Source: UBA7239 sp035430165 (lineage in GTDB: Bacteria > Pseudomonadota > Gammaproteobacteria > Pseudomonadales > UBA7239). Taken from it: a stretch of 64,000 nt of DNA. Made by a program: the position numbers and the translations under genes. Positions within the stretch are counted from its first letter, which is position 1. Each line of letters starts with the position of its first letter. Shown one piece after another: positions 17,127-25,695 of the stretch. Location of the stretch: assembly GCA_035430165.1 (NCBI GenBank), contig DAOMGE010000002.1, forward strand, positions 1-64,000, read 5' to 3'. Below the pieces are notes generated by a model. The model was not told the origin of the DNA. It searched no databases and saw only the letters and a program-made list of their open reading frames with translations.

Positions 17127-18491
17127 ATGCACCTGCACTTTCTCGGTATCTGCGGCACCTTCATGGGCAGCCTCGCCATGCTGGCGCGCGAGCTGGGCCA
17201 CACCGTGACCGGTTCGGATGCCAATGTGTATCCGCCGATGAGTACGCAGTTGCAGGAACAGGGCATCACCATCCTGCAAGGTTACGAGCCGGCGCACCTG
17301 CAACCGGCACCGGATCTGGTGATCGTCGGCAACGCCATGAGTCGCGGCAATGCGGCTGTCGAGTACATGCTCGATGCCGGCTTGCCGTATACCTCGGGGC
17401 CGCAATGGTTATGCGATCACGTCCTGCCGGGTCGTTGGGTGTTGGCAGTGGCCGGCACGCACGGTAAAACCACGACATCGACGATGCTGGCGTGGATACT
17501 GGATTACGCAGGCATGCAACCCGGTTTCCTGATCGGCGGTGTGCCGCAGAATTTTCCGTTGTCGGCGCGTCTGGGCGACAGCGATTTTTTTGTCATCGAA
17601 GCGGATGAATACGACAGCGCCTTTTTTGACAAGCGCAGCAAGTTCATCCACTACCGGCCGCGCACGGTTATCCTCAACAATCTTGAGTTTGATCACGCCG
17701 ATATTTTTGACGATCTCGCGGCGATCCAGAAACAATTCCATCACCTTGTGCGCACCGTGCCGCACAACGGCCTGATTATTTCACCGTCGGATTGTGGTGC
17801 CTTGAATGATGTGCTGGCCAAGGGTTGCTGGACGCCGTGTGAAAATGTTGGCGGTTCTGGCACTGATGGCAAAGCAAACTGGTGCGTTGAAAAACACGCA
17901 GAAGACGGCTCGCATTTCACGGTGCTGCACAATGGCGAAACTGTGGGTGCAGTGCAGTGGGCGCATAGCGGGGAACACAACGTCAATAACGCACTGGTGG
18001 CGATTGCAGCGGCGCGGCATGTCGGTGTGACACCGGCAATGGCTTGCGAGGCACTTTGCCATTTTGTCGGCGTGAAACGGCGGCTGGAATTGTTGTATAA
18101 CGAAAACGGTTTGCGTGTGTACGATGATTTTGCGCACCATCCCACGGCCATCGAAACCACGCTGGCCGGTTTGCGCAAGAAGGTTGGCAAGGAAAAAATC
18201 ATTGCCGTGCTGGAGCCGCGTTCCAACACCATGCGCATGGGCGTATTTCGTGAGCAGATTGCACCGGCGCTGGCGGCGGCGGATGAAGTGATTTTCTACC
18301 AGCTGGCCAATGTCGACTGGGCGCTGGATGATGTGGCTGCACAATGCGCAATGCCGGCGCGCGTAGAAAACTCGATTGATGAGATGGTCGAGCAATTGGC
18401 AGCCAGTGCAGCGCCAGCGCATATCCTGATCATGAGCAATGGCGGTTTTGGTGGCCTGCACCAGAAACTCGTGGATCGTTTGCGTGGCTGA
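17127..18491 (+). CDS. mpl: UDP-MurNAc:L-Ala-gamma-D-Glu-mDAP ligase
   Basis: Murein peptide ligase that joins the recycled tripeptide directly to UDP-MurNAc. The 454 residues begin with MHLHFLGICGTFMGSLAM, which matches the Mpl opening and fixes the ATG at 17127. A GTHGKTTT ATP-binding motif (about 108-115) and the Mur-ligase ExDEYDSAFFD stretch follow. This route complements the AmgK-MurU route encoded 5 kb away. Confidence 0.95.
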   Translation: MHLHFLGICGTFMGSLAMLARELGHTVTGSDANVYPPMSTQLQEQGITILQGYEPAHLQPAPDLVIVGNAMSRGNAAVEYMLDAGLPYTSGPQWLCDHVLPGRWVLAVAGTHGKTTTSTMLAWILDYAGMQPGFLIGGVPQNFPLSARLGDSDFFVIEADEYDSAFFDKRSKFIHYRPRTVILNNLEFDHADIFDDLAAIQKQFHHLVRTVPHNGLIISPSDCGALNDVLAKGCWTPCENVGGSGTDGKANWCVEKHAEDGSHFTVLHNGETVGAVQWAHSGEHNVNNALVAIAAARHVGVTPAMACEALCHFVGVKRRLELLYNENGLRVYDDFAHHPTAIETTLAGLRKKVGKEKIIAVLEPRSNTMRMGVFREQIAPALAAADEVIFYQLANVDWALDDVAAQCAMPARVENSIDEMVEQLAASAAPAHILIMSNGGFGGLHQKLVDRLRG

Positions 18492-18536
18492 GTATCCGTC
18501 TGTGCGTTATCATCACGACAAATCCAGGGGCGTTGC

Positions 18537-19418
18537 ATGAAACCGGCAGCAGTCACAGAACGTATCCGCAACAGTAGCAAACAGATGCGCAAGTCCGAGC
18601 GCAAGGTGGCGGAATATGTGCTGGCAAATCTGCGCGCGGTGATCAACATGCGCATTGTCGATCTCGCCGCACAAGCCGATGTCAGTGAACCGACGGTTGT
18701 GCGTTTTTGTCGTGCTTGCGGTTGCGACGGCTTCCAGGATTTCAAGCTGGCCCTGGCACAACAGCTGGCGTCCAGCCCGAGTTTTGGCAAGGTCGCTGTC
18801 ACGGATACCGATTCCGTCACCGATTTCAGTCGCAAGGTATTTGATTCGACGATCGACACCTTGTTGAAAGTACGCGACAACCTCAATCCCGCCATTATCA
18901 ATCGCGCGATTACGGCGCTGGTGAATGCCAATCGCGTGGAATTTTACGGACACGGCGCATCGGCTGCTGTCGCTGCGGATGCACAACACCGTTTTTTCCG
19001 TTTGCAAGTGGCGACGGCGGCATATTCCGACACACACATCCAGACCATGTCAGCCATGTCCCTGCAGAAAGGTGATGTGGTGGTGGCGATTTCACAATCC
19101 GGCCGCACACGTTCGCTGCTGGATACCATCGAGCTGGTGAAAGATATGGATGCCATCGTGATCGGCATGGCGCCTTCGCACACACCGATTGCCGAAGCGG
19201 CGACAATCCCGATCTGTATCGATGTTGATGAAGAACTGGAAATCTACACGCCCTTGTCATCGCGTATTGCGCATCTTGCAGTGATTGATGTGCTTGCCGT
19301 CGGCGTTGCACAGCGCAAGGGTCCGCGCTTGCAGGGACACCTTTACCGTTTGCGCGCTGGCATGCAGAACCTGCGTGTGGGTGATGCGCCCTTGCACGGC
19401 GATGACAGCGAAGATTGA
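18537..19418 (+). CDS. RpiR-family regulator, HexR-like
   Basis: Transcription factor of 293 residues. An N-terminal helix-turn-helix (about 35-60, VSEPTVVRFCRACGCDGF) is followed by a SIS phosphosugar-binding domain (about 125-260) with GHGASAAVAAD and ISQSGRT motifs. It aligns well by eye with HexR, the repressor of Entner-Doudoroff genes that senses KDPG, but no Entner-Doudoroff genes are adjacent. It is followed after 6 bases by the glycan operon, which may share its transcript. Confidence 0.85.
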   Translation: MKPAAVTERIRNSSKQMRKSERKVAEYVLANLRAVINMRIVDLAAQADVSEPTVVRFCRACGCDGFQDFKLALAQQLASSPSFGKVAVTDTDSVTDFSRKVFDSTIDTLLKVRDNLNPAIINRAITALVNANRVEFYGHGASAAVAADAQHRFFRLQVATAAYSDTHIQTMSAMSLQKGDVVVAISQSGRTRSLLDTIELVKDMDAIVIGMAPSHTPIAEAATIPICIDVDEELEIYTPLSSRIAHLAVIDVLAVGVAQRKGPRLQGHLYRLRAGMQNLRVGDAPLHGDDSED

Positions 19419-19424
19419 TGGCTG

Positions 19425-20144
19425 ATGAAACCGCTCGCCGACATCATCGTCCCGGTTTTTAACGAGCGCGAAAACCTGCCGGATTTTCTTGCGCGCCTGC
19501 GTGCACTCAAGCAGTTTCCCGCGTGGCGCCTGACGATTATCGACAACGCATCGACAGATGGCAGTGTCGAATATTTGCGTGAACAGCGCGACGTGAATCT
19601 GGTGGAACACCGGAAAAATGAAGGCTACGGCGCATCGTTGCGTGAAGGCATAGCGATCACAGAAGCAGAGCACATTGTTATTATCGATGCCGATTGTGAG
19701 TACCCGCCGGAAGCCATTCCGCAGTTGTTGCAGGTATTACAGGAAAGCAATGTGGTTTACGCCAGCCGTTTCCTGCAAAAACACAATGCGGATCATGCGG
19801 GCATGCCGTTTTTCAAATGGCTGGGCAACCGCATGATTTCCGGTTTGTTCAACGTGCTGTTCGACCAGAAAACCACAGACCTCTACACCGGCTGCAAGGC
19901 CATGCGACGGCAGTGCCTGCGCAACGTGAAATTGCATCGCGACGGTTTTGAGCATGTGCTGGAACTGGCCGTCCAGTTGTCGCAACGCGGCTACCATATT
20001 GCAGAAATTCCTGTCGATTTTTCACCGCGCCGTGCCGGCGTGTCCAAGATGTCACACGCGGGCGAAACACTGAAATACCTGTTCTGGCTGCTGGTGTTTC
20101 GCGTGCAGGGCTTTTGGTCGGCAGCGCCGGGAAAATCCGCATGA
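19425..20144 (+). CDS. Glycosyltransferase family 2 (polyprenyl-phosphate sugar type)
   Basis: A GT-A enzyme of 239 residues that resembles dolichol/polyprenyl-phosphate hexose synthases: it would load a sugar from a nucleotide donor onto a lipid phosphate. The N-terminal IIVPVFNERENLPDFL, IIDNASTDGS and the IIDADCEYPPE metal motif (near 88-98) are present, as is TGCKAMRR in the acceptor region. It ends with a short hydrophobic segment. The stop overlaps the next start (ATGA). The supposed product could feed the GT-C enzyme two genes downstream. Confidence 0.85.
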   Translation: MKPLADIIVPVFNERENLPDFLARLRALKQFPAWRLTIIDNASTDGSVEYLREQRDVNLVEHRKNEGYGASLREGIAITEAEHIVIIDADCEYPPEAIPQLLQVLQESNVVYASRFLQKHNADHAGMPFFKWLGNRMISGLFNVLFDQKTTDLYTGCKAMRRQCLRNVKLHRDGFEHVLELAVQLSQRGYHIAEIPVDFSPRRAGVSKMSHAGETLKYLFWLLVFRVQGFWSAAPGKSA

Positions 20145-21595
20145 CAACTGCGCCAGCCAGACCGTTATGGGGCTTGATTCCTGCAGCGGGTAAGGGCACG
20201 CGCGCCAAACCCTATACCGAAAACCTTCACAAGGGTTTGCTGGATGTGAACGGCAAACCGAACATGGAACGTATTGTCCAGATCATGCGTGATGATCTCG
20301 GCATCAGTGACATTGTGATTGTCGTCGGCTATCTCGGCGACAGCATCCGCCAGCATTTTGGCGATGGCAGTCGCTTCGGTGTGCGACTTCACTACATCGA
20401 CAACCAGGAGCTCGATAAAGGCCTGGCATGGTCGGTGTTGCTGGCACGCGAATGGATCGACAGTTATTTCTGCATGATGCTGTGCGATGAAAGCTATATC
20501 AGTTCCAACCATCGCGCGCTGCGCGAATTTCCCTATGATGATGCCCTGTTCACCTGCGCTGGCCTGAAAGTCGATGATGCGGCACTGATCCGCAAGAACT
20601 ACGCCGTTATCCAGCAGGATGGCCTGCTGCAGCAATTGATTGAAAAGCCGCAGACTGTGCCGAATGACATCATGGGCAGCGGCACCTTTATTTGCTCGCC
20701 CGCTATTTTCGGTCACTTGCAAGATGCTTTCGCAGCAACGCCTGCCTATGTCGAATTTGTTGCGTGCCTGAACGCACTGCTGGCGCGCGGTGAACATGGC
20801 CGCTTTTTTACGTTGACGGGTACCTATGTCAACATCAATGATCGCGATTCACTCGCACTTGCCCGTTACCATGATCGCGACCTGCATTTTGACCAGTGCA
20901 AGAAGGCGTTGCTGGTCTATGCGGAAGGTGATGAGGAAAATATTGTTTTCACAATTGACCGTTATCGTGAAACCGGGTTGTTCGGTGCGATCCATGTTGT
21001 CACCACGCGCGGCAGTTTTCACGCGCAGCAGTTGCAACATGTCGATGTCAGCGTAATTGTCTGCCCGCCAGCCTGTGTGTTGTACGGTGAAAAGCTGCAA
21101 TTCGCCTTGCGTGAAATCGATGCAGATATCATTGTGCTTACGGAAGCCGATTATTCGTTTTCCAGTCGTGATGTGGCAAAACTGTTTGCCTACCTGCGCG
21201 ATGCCGATATGGTGATTGGCACCCGCACCACGCGGCAATTGATCGAGCAGGGTTCCAGTATGCGGGGCCTTGTGCGGTTTGCCCACGCCGGTCTTGGCAA
21301 GTTGATGGAATTGCTGTGGTGGAATCGTGAAGCACGTTTCACCGATACCGGTTGTACGTTCCGTGCCTTCTGGCGCAGCACGTTCGAGACGATACGCCCG
21401 CAGCTGTCCTGCAAGGGCCCGGAATTTTCTGCCGAGATGATGATTGCCTGCCTGGATGCGCGTTTGCGTGTCATTGAAATTCCGGTGAATTATTTCAATC
21501 GCAGCGCATCGCAGATACGTGCCTATCGCAACTGGCAGACGTTCTGGTCTTTCCTGCGCCTGATCCTGCAGCGGCGCTGGGCCAACAAGTCGTGA
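20141..21595 (+). CDS. Sugar nucleotidyltransferase fused to a GT2-like domain
   Basis: Fusion of 484 residues. Residues about 8-245 form a nucleotidyltransferase like RfbA/MurU (GLIPAAGKGTRAKPYT, KGLLDVNGKP, VVGYLGD). Residues about 255-484 resemble a GT-A glycosyltransferase (TEADYSF acidic motif near 330, TDTGCTFRAF, IEIPVNYF). One protein could thus activate a sugar and transfer it. The start at 20141 overlaps the upstream stop, and its own stop overlaps the GTG of the next gene, a tightly coupled operon. The sugar is unknown. Confidence 0.75.
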   Translation: MTTAPARPLWGLIPAAGKGTRAKPYTENLHKGLLDVNGKPNMERIVQIMRDDLGISDIVIVVGYLGDSIRQHFGDGSRFGVRLHYIDNQELDKGLAWSVLLAREWIDSYFCMMLCDESYISSNHRALREFPYDDALFTCAGLKVDDAALIRKNYAVIQQDGLLQQLIEKPQTVPNDIMGSGTFICSPAIFGHLQDAFAATPAYVEFVACLNALLARGEHGRFFTLTGTYVNINDRDSLALARYHDRDLHFDQCKKALLVYAEGDEENIVFTIDRYRETGLFGAIHVVTTRGSFHAQQLQHVDVSVIVCPPACVLYGEKLQFALREIDADIIVLTEADYSFSSRDVAKLFAYLRDADMVIGTRTTRQLIEQGSSMRGLVRFAHAGLGKLMELLWWNREARFTDTGCTFRAFWRSTFETIRPQLSCKGPEFSAEMMIACLDARLRVIEIPVNYFNRSASQIRAYRNWQTFWSFLRLILQRRWANKS

Positions 21596-23307
21596 CGCCT
21601 GCGGGAAAAAATGCCCTGCAGGATTTTTTGTTGCCTGCGTGTTTCTTGCTGGTGCTGGGTGGCTTTTTCCTTGGTTTTTCCGGCAGTGTCGACGATGCAC
21701 ATATCACTTACTGGCCGGCGTGGACACTGGCTCATGAAGGCCAGTTGCTGAATTTCAATTTCGAGCACATCGAGCAGAGTTCTGCACTGGGGCAAGTCTT
21801 GTTGCTGGCGATGTTGCATAAACTGACGGGCTTGCCGGTCGTCACACTGGCGCACGTTTCCACATTGTTCGCGGCGCTGTTGTGTTTGTGGCTGACAGCG
21901 AAAACCAGCGCCGGTTTGCACGTTGCGCAGGGCGAACCGGCAACAGGCATGTTGGCAGCATTGTTACTCGCGACCTCGCCATTTTTTGTGTACTGGTCGT
22001 ATGCCGGGATGGAAGGGCCGTGGCTGGCGTTGTTGATGCTGGCGATGCTGGTTGTTGTCGCAAGTTTCCTGCAACACGGCACATCCGTTTTTCCATTGTT
22101 TGCGGTTTCGCTGGCAACACAGATGATGCGACCGGAAGCACCTGCTGTATTGTGTGTGTTTGGCGCAACGGTGTTGTTGCTGGCAATCCTCTTGCAGCAA
22201 CGTTCACCGTGGACCTGGCGTCGCGCGTTGCCAGTCTTGTGTGTGCAGTTGATCGTTGCCTTGTTGTTGGTGTCGTGGCGTGCGGATACGTTCCATGCCT
22301 GGTTGCCACAGCCGGTCAATGCAAAAACCGGCGGCGCCTTGTGGCCACAATTGCTCGCCGGTTGGCAATACTTGCGCACTATCTGGATGGATCGCTACCT
22401 CATCCTGTCCGGTTTGTTGTTGCTGGCCGGTGCCGTGTACGTTGTGGGCAGATTGCGGGTTCTGTTTTGGCAGCTGGGCGTATTGATGTTGCTGGTTTAC
22501 GCCGCGTTTGTGATTGGCAGTGGTGGTGACTGGATGGCAGCAGGACGTTTCTGGGTGCCAGTGATGCCGTTGGTGGCGCTACTCACGGCGCAGGCTTTGT
22601 GCGGTTTTTTTCAGCATAAATTTATCCGCTATGCGTTGCTGCTGGTGATACTGGTGTCGAATATCGCGTATCTGTGGCGTGGCACTGCACTGGATTTCAA
22701 CAGTGTGCCGTTGTGGTCGGCAAACAGATTGCTGGAAACCGATGGCGCTGCCGGATATTCGTTTTTTGAAAAACATGCACGCGAAAACCTGCAAAGTATT
22801 CCATTACTGGCATTTGTAAAACCTGTGTTGGGCCAGTTGGTGGCAGCGCGCCAGCAGCAACAGCCGGTGCAGATCATGGCGGGCCAGATGGGTATGGTGC
22901 CGTTCTACCTGTCGCAGGCGTTTCCGCGCCAGCTGCGTTTCACGGATCGCAACGGCATCACAGAAACATTGTTGACGGATTGCCCGGTTGCCCGTGGTTT
23001 GCCGCGTACACGCAATGGTATCGGCACGGGTTATGCGTGGGTGTTGGAGCATCGCACGGCGCTCGCGGCGCAATGTGGCTTTGTCATGCCGGATCTGGTG
23101 TTCGATATCGACACCGGCTGGAACAAACGCAATATCCAGGCGCTGGAACAGGCGGGCTATGTATTTATCTACCGGCAGCGCGACCGGCAGCCGGATGCGA
23201 CGAAGTGGTTGCCCTTGCGGCCGATCTACGCCTCCCTGTTTATCGCAGCCAGCCCCGGGACGTGGCGGCTTCTGGGTAGCCCGGCGCCAGTCAATCGGGA
23301 TTTCTGA
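21592..23307 (+). CDS. GT-C-type membrane glycosyltransferase, AftB-like
   Basis: Integral membrane protein of 571 residues with about ten hydrophobic segments and a soluble C-terminal region from about residue 395. The first periplasmic loop carries Asp34-Asp35 in SVDDAHITY, the metal-binding acidic pair typical of GT-C enzymes that use polyprenyl-phosphate sugars. It starts with GTG overlapping the previous stop. As the last gene of the operon it is the likely final transferase on the periplasmic side. The acceptor is unknown. Confidence 0.7.
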   Translation: MTPAGKNALQDFLLPACFLLVLGGFFLGFSGSVDDAHITYWPAWTLAHEGQLLNFNFEHIEQSSALGQVLLLAMLHKLTGLPVVTLAHVSTLFAALLCLWLTAKTSAGLHVAQGEPATGMLAALLLATSPFFVYWSYAGMEGPWLALLMLAMLVVVASFLQHGTSVFPLFAVSLATQMMRPEAPAVLCVFGATVLLLAILLQQRSPWTWRRALPVLCVQLIVALLLVSWRADTFHAWLPQPVNAKTGGALWPQLLAGWQYLRTIWMDRYLILSGLLLLAGAVYVVGRLRVLFWQLGVLMLLVYAAFVIGSGGDWMAAGRFWVPVMPLVALLTAQALCGFFQHKFIRYALLLVILVSNIAYLWRGTALDFNSVPLWSANRLLETDGAAGYSFFEKHARENLQSIPLLAFVKPVLGQLVAARQQQQPVQIMAGQMGMVPFYLSQAFPRQLRFTDRNGITETLLTDCPVARGLPRTRNGIGTGYAWVLEHRTALAAQCGFVMPDLVFDIDTGWNKRNIQALEQAGYVFIYRQRDRQPDATKWLPLRPIYASLFIAASPGTWRLLGSPAPVNRDF

Positions 23308-23410
23308 CGGCCAATCTGCGTCGCCAGTGCGGTTTCCCCACTGGTACCTCGCGCCCAAACCGACGAAAATACTCGGCCAGATCCATTCATTCGCATCGCA
23401 GGAGCCCGCC

Positions 23411-24601
23411 GTGGACTTCGAATTCAGCCAAGACCAGCAACAATTCATTAACGATGTGCGCGCTTTCCTGGCCGAAGAGGCAAAAAAGCCTTATGCCAGT
23501 GAAGTCATGAGCCCGAATCGCGAAGCCGATTCAATGCTCACCGACAGTGCCGAGCGCCGTGAATTCAACAAGCAGCTGGCAAAGAAGCGTTATCTCGGTA
23601 TGAGCTGGCCGGTGGAATACGGCGGTCAGGCCAAGGAAGGGATTTTTGAGTATCTGGTCAATGAAGAGCTGGCATCCGTGGGCGCGCCGCTGATCGGCAA
23701 GGGTGTCGGTTGCGTCGGCAAGACGCTGATCCGCCACGGTTCCGACAAACAGAAGGCGGAATTCCTGCCGCAGATCCTCAATGCCGATATTGAATTCTGC
23801 CTCGGTTATTCCGAGCCGGGTGCCGGTTCGGATCTGGCCTCGCTGAAACTGAAAGCTGAAAAAATTGATGGCGGCTGGAAAGTGAACGGCCAGAAAATCT
23901 ATAACACGTCGGCACATTTTGCTGACTGGTACTGGCTGGCAGCGCGCACCGATTTTGAAGCGAGCAAATACAAGGGCATTTCCCTGTTCCTGATCCCGAT
24001 GAATTCGCCCGGCATCACGGTGCGTGAAATCAAGACCATGGGTGACCATCGCACCAATGAAGTGTTTTTTGACGATGTGTTTGTACCGGATGATGCCCTG
24101 GTTGGTGAGCTGAACAAGGGCTGGGTTTACATTTGCGAAGCGCTGGATTACGAACGCTTCACGCTGTACACCGTCGGCCCCCTGCAGAAAAAATTTGATG
24201 TGTTTGTCGATATGGTCAAAAACGAGACACGCGATGGCCAACCGCTGAAAAATGATCCACATGTGCGCAAACTGGTCGCACAGCTGTCTACGGATCTGGA
24301 AACGGCCGTCATGTTGCAACGCCGCGTGATTGCGGCAGCGTGCAAGGGCGGTGTGCCGACAGTGGAAGCCGCGATGTGCAAACTCTACAGCACACAACTG
24401 GGCCAGCGGCTCGCTAACGCGGCGCTGGAAATTCTCGGCCCGTCCAGCATGTTGCACGAAGGGGTTGAGCACGCGCCGGTCGATGGCAAATGGGAACACT
24501 CGTTGCGCGCCACCGCACTCGACACTATCGGCGGCGGCACTTCCGAAGTGCAGAAAAATATCATCGCACGCCGCGGACTTGAATTGCCGCTGGTGATGTA
24601 A
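23411..24601 (+). CDS. Acyl-CoA dehydrogenase
   Basis: FAD enzyme of 396 residues that introduces an alpha-beta double bond into an acyl-CoA. The GTG at 23411 preceded by CAGGAG is chosen because VDFEFSQDQQQF is the family opening; the frame is open further upstream but runs into the previous gene. GYSEPGAGSDLASLK and the C-terminal GGGTSEVQKNIIARRGL are clear family motifs. It resembles FadE proteins of branched or cyclic substrate pathways, but the substrate cannot be read from the sequence. Hydratase subunits follow. Confidence 0.9.
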   Translation: MDFEFSQDQQQFINDVRAFLAEEAKKPYASEVMSPNREADSMLTDSAERREFNKQLAKKRYLGMSWPVEYGGQAKEGIFEYLVNEELASVGAPLIGKGVGCVGKTLIRHGSDKQKAEFLPQILNADIEFCLGYSEPGAGSDLASLKLKAEKIDGGWKVNGQKIYNTSAHFADWYWLAARTDFEASKYKGISLFLIPMNSPGITVREIKTMGDHRTNEVFFDDVFVPDDALVGELNKGWVYICEALDYERFTLYTVGPLQKKFDVFVDMVKNETRDGQPLKNDPHVRKLVAQLSTDLETAVMLQRRVIAAACKGGVPTVEAAMCKLYSTQLGQRLANAALEILGPSSMLHEGVEHAPVDGKWEHSLRATALDTIGGGTSEVQKNIIARRGLELPLVM

Positions 24602-24606
24602 AAAGA

Positions 24607-24708
24607 GACCCCCTCGCCCCTTTCGGGGCACTCCCCCTACTGCGCAGGGGGAGCGGGCTTCGCCTCTCCTATGCAACAGGGGAGGTGCCGCGTAGCGGCG
24701 GAGGGGTC
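24607..24708. repeat. Compact four-hairpin element (REP-like)
   Basis: A stretch of 102 bp bounded by near-complementary ends (GACCCCCTC and GAGGGGTC) contains four consecutive hairpins: 24616-24629 (5-bp stem), 24631-24653 (8-bp perfect stem), 24663-24685 (8-bp stem, one wobble) and 24687-24699 (5-bp stem). It occupies almost the whole gap between the dehydrogenase and the hydratase gene. Such multi-hairpin intergenic units are typical of repeated extragenic elements. Confidence 0.55.
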
Positions 24709-24720
24709 AACGAGGTATTC

Positions 24721-25212
24721 ATGTCAGATCTCCCGCAACAAATCCAGGACTGGATCGGCAAGGTTGTCGTCATCGACGAATCCGAAGTCGCCGTTGATCG
24801 AAGTCAGATCGAGAATTTCTGTTCTGCCGTTGAAGACGGCAATCCGCTGTATTGGGAAGAGGGCATCTCGCCGCCGGGCATGTTGTCTGCGTACAACCGT
24901 CCGCATCCGTGGACGCCATGGCGCGGTGACAAACCCGTCAATCGCCCGCTCGAATTGCATTTCCGTGTGAAAGACTTGCTCGATCTGCCGCGCGGCATTG
25001 TTGCCGAACAAGTGTACGAATTCGGCGTGCCATTGCGCGTTGGTGATCGTGTGCGTGCCGAGCAGAGTTTGCGCGAGGTCAGCGAACTGAAAACCAACAA
25101 ACTGGGCACTGGCCGTAACTGGACGATTGACGTCACCTACAAGAACCAGCGCGGTGAAATTGCCGGCGTGGAATCGGTCAGTTTTTTCGGTTATCGAAGG
25201 GATGCCAGATGA
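24721..25212 (+). CDS. MaoC-like hot-dog hydratase subunit without the catalytic His (FAS1-dehydratase type)
   Basis: A 163-residue single hot-dog domain similar to the N-terminal MaoC dehydratase family. At the position of the usual D-x-N-P-x-H catalytic stretch it has EDGNPLYW, so the catalytic His is replaced. It therefore probably needs the active subunit encoded next, with which it overlaps by four bases (ATGA). Together they would hydrate the enoyl-CoA made by the neighbouring dehydrogenase. The start is an ATG preceded by ACGAGG. Confidence 0.8.
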   Translation: MSDLPQQIQDWIGKVVVIDESEVAVDRSQIENFCSAVEDGNPLYWEEGISPPGMLSAYNRPHPWTPWRGDKPVNRPLELHFRVKDLLDLPRGIVAEQVYEFGVPLRVGDRVRAEQSLREVSELKTNKLGTGRNWTIDVTYKNQRGEIAGVESVSFFGYRRDAR

Positions 25213-25631
25213 AGACGAAAAATCTGCAAGCATCCGATATCGGCATCGGTGATCAGTTACCTGTGCTGCAGGTGCCGATAACCGCGCAAAAAATTATCAG
25301 CGCGGCGGCTGCCACGCGCGACTGGCAGCCTATCCATCACGATCATGACATCGCCATCAAATCGGGTTTGCGTGGCATCATCCTGAATGCGCCCTCACAA
25401 ACCGGCTGGATTTCAAGATACGTGACGGACTGGGCCGGATCACAGGCGCAGATCAAGCGTTTGTCATTCAAGATGAAGGATTCGATCTGTCCGGGCGATG
25501 CGCTGACTATCAGCGGTGAAATTATCGGCAAGGACGCTGTGGATAACGGCCTCACGCGCATCACGGCAACAGTGACGCTGGCGGTCGGTGAAATAATAAA
25601 AACAATCGCAGACGTGCGTTTCGAGTTATAG
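25209..25631 (+). CDS. MaoC-family enoyl-CoA hydratase, catalytic subunit
   Basis: A hot-dog protein of 140 residues. The TRDWQPIHHDHDIA stretch (about 36-49) retains the Asp and His of the MaoC hydratase 2 dyad missing in its partner. Heteromeric pairs of this kind are known from steroid side-chain degradation (ChsH1/ChsH2) and related actinobacterial and proteobacterial pathways. No DUF35 domain is attached here. Confidence 0.85.
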   Translation: MKTKNLQASDIGIGDQLPVLQVPITAQKIISAAAATRDWQPIHHDHDIAIKSGLRGIILNAPSQTGWISRYVTDWAGSQAQIKRLSFKMKDSICPGDALTISGEIIGKDAVDNGLTRITATVTLAVGEIIKTIADVRFEL

Positions 25632-25637
25632 GCTTGC

Positions 25638-25680
25638 AAAAAACCTGCTGTCACTGACCGCTAGCGACAATCACAGCAGG
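25638..25680 (-). terminator. Terminator between convergent maoC and gfa
   Basis: Perfect 8-bp arms (25644-25651 and 25673-25680) with a 21-base loop; on the minus strand the stem is followed by TTTTTT. It ends the gfa transcript and may also affect the opposing maoC transcript. Confidence 0.6.
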
Positions 25681-25695
25681 CTTTGCTTCAGACGA

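Noticed and set aside
22988..23410. N-terminal extension of the acyl-CoA dehydrogenase frame
   Set aside because: It overlaps the GT-C gene in another frame and has no similarity to the family; the GTG at 23411 with CAGGAG fits.
23531..24676. Open frame of 381 codons opposite the acyl-CoA dehydrogenase
   Set aside because: Same reason: antisense of a conserved enzyme, and it runs into the hairpin element.
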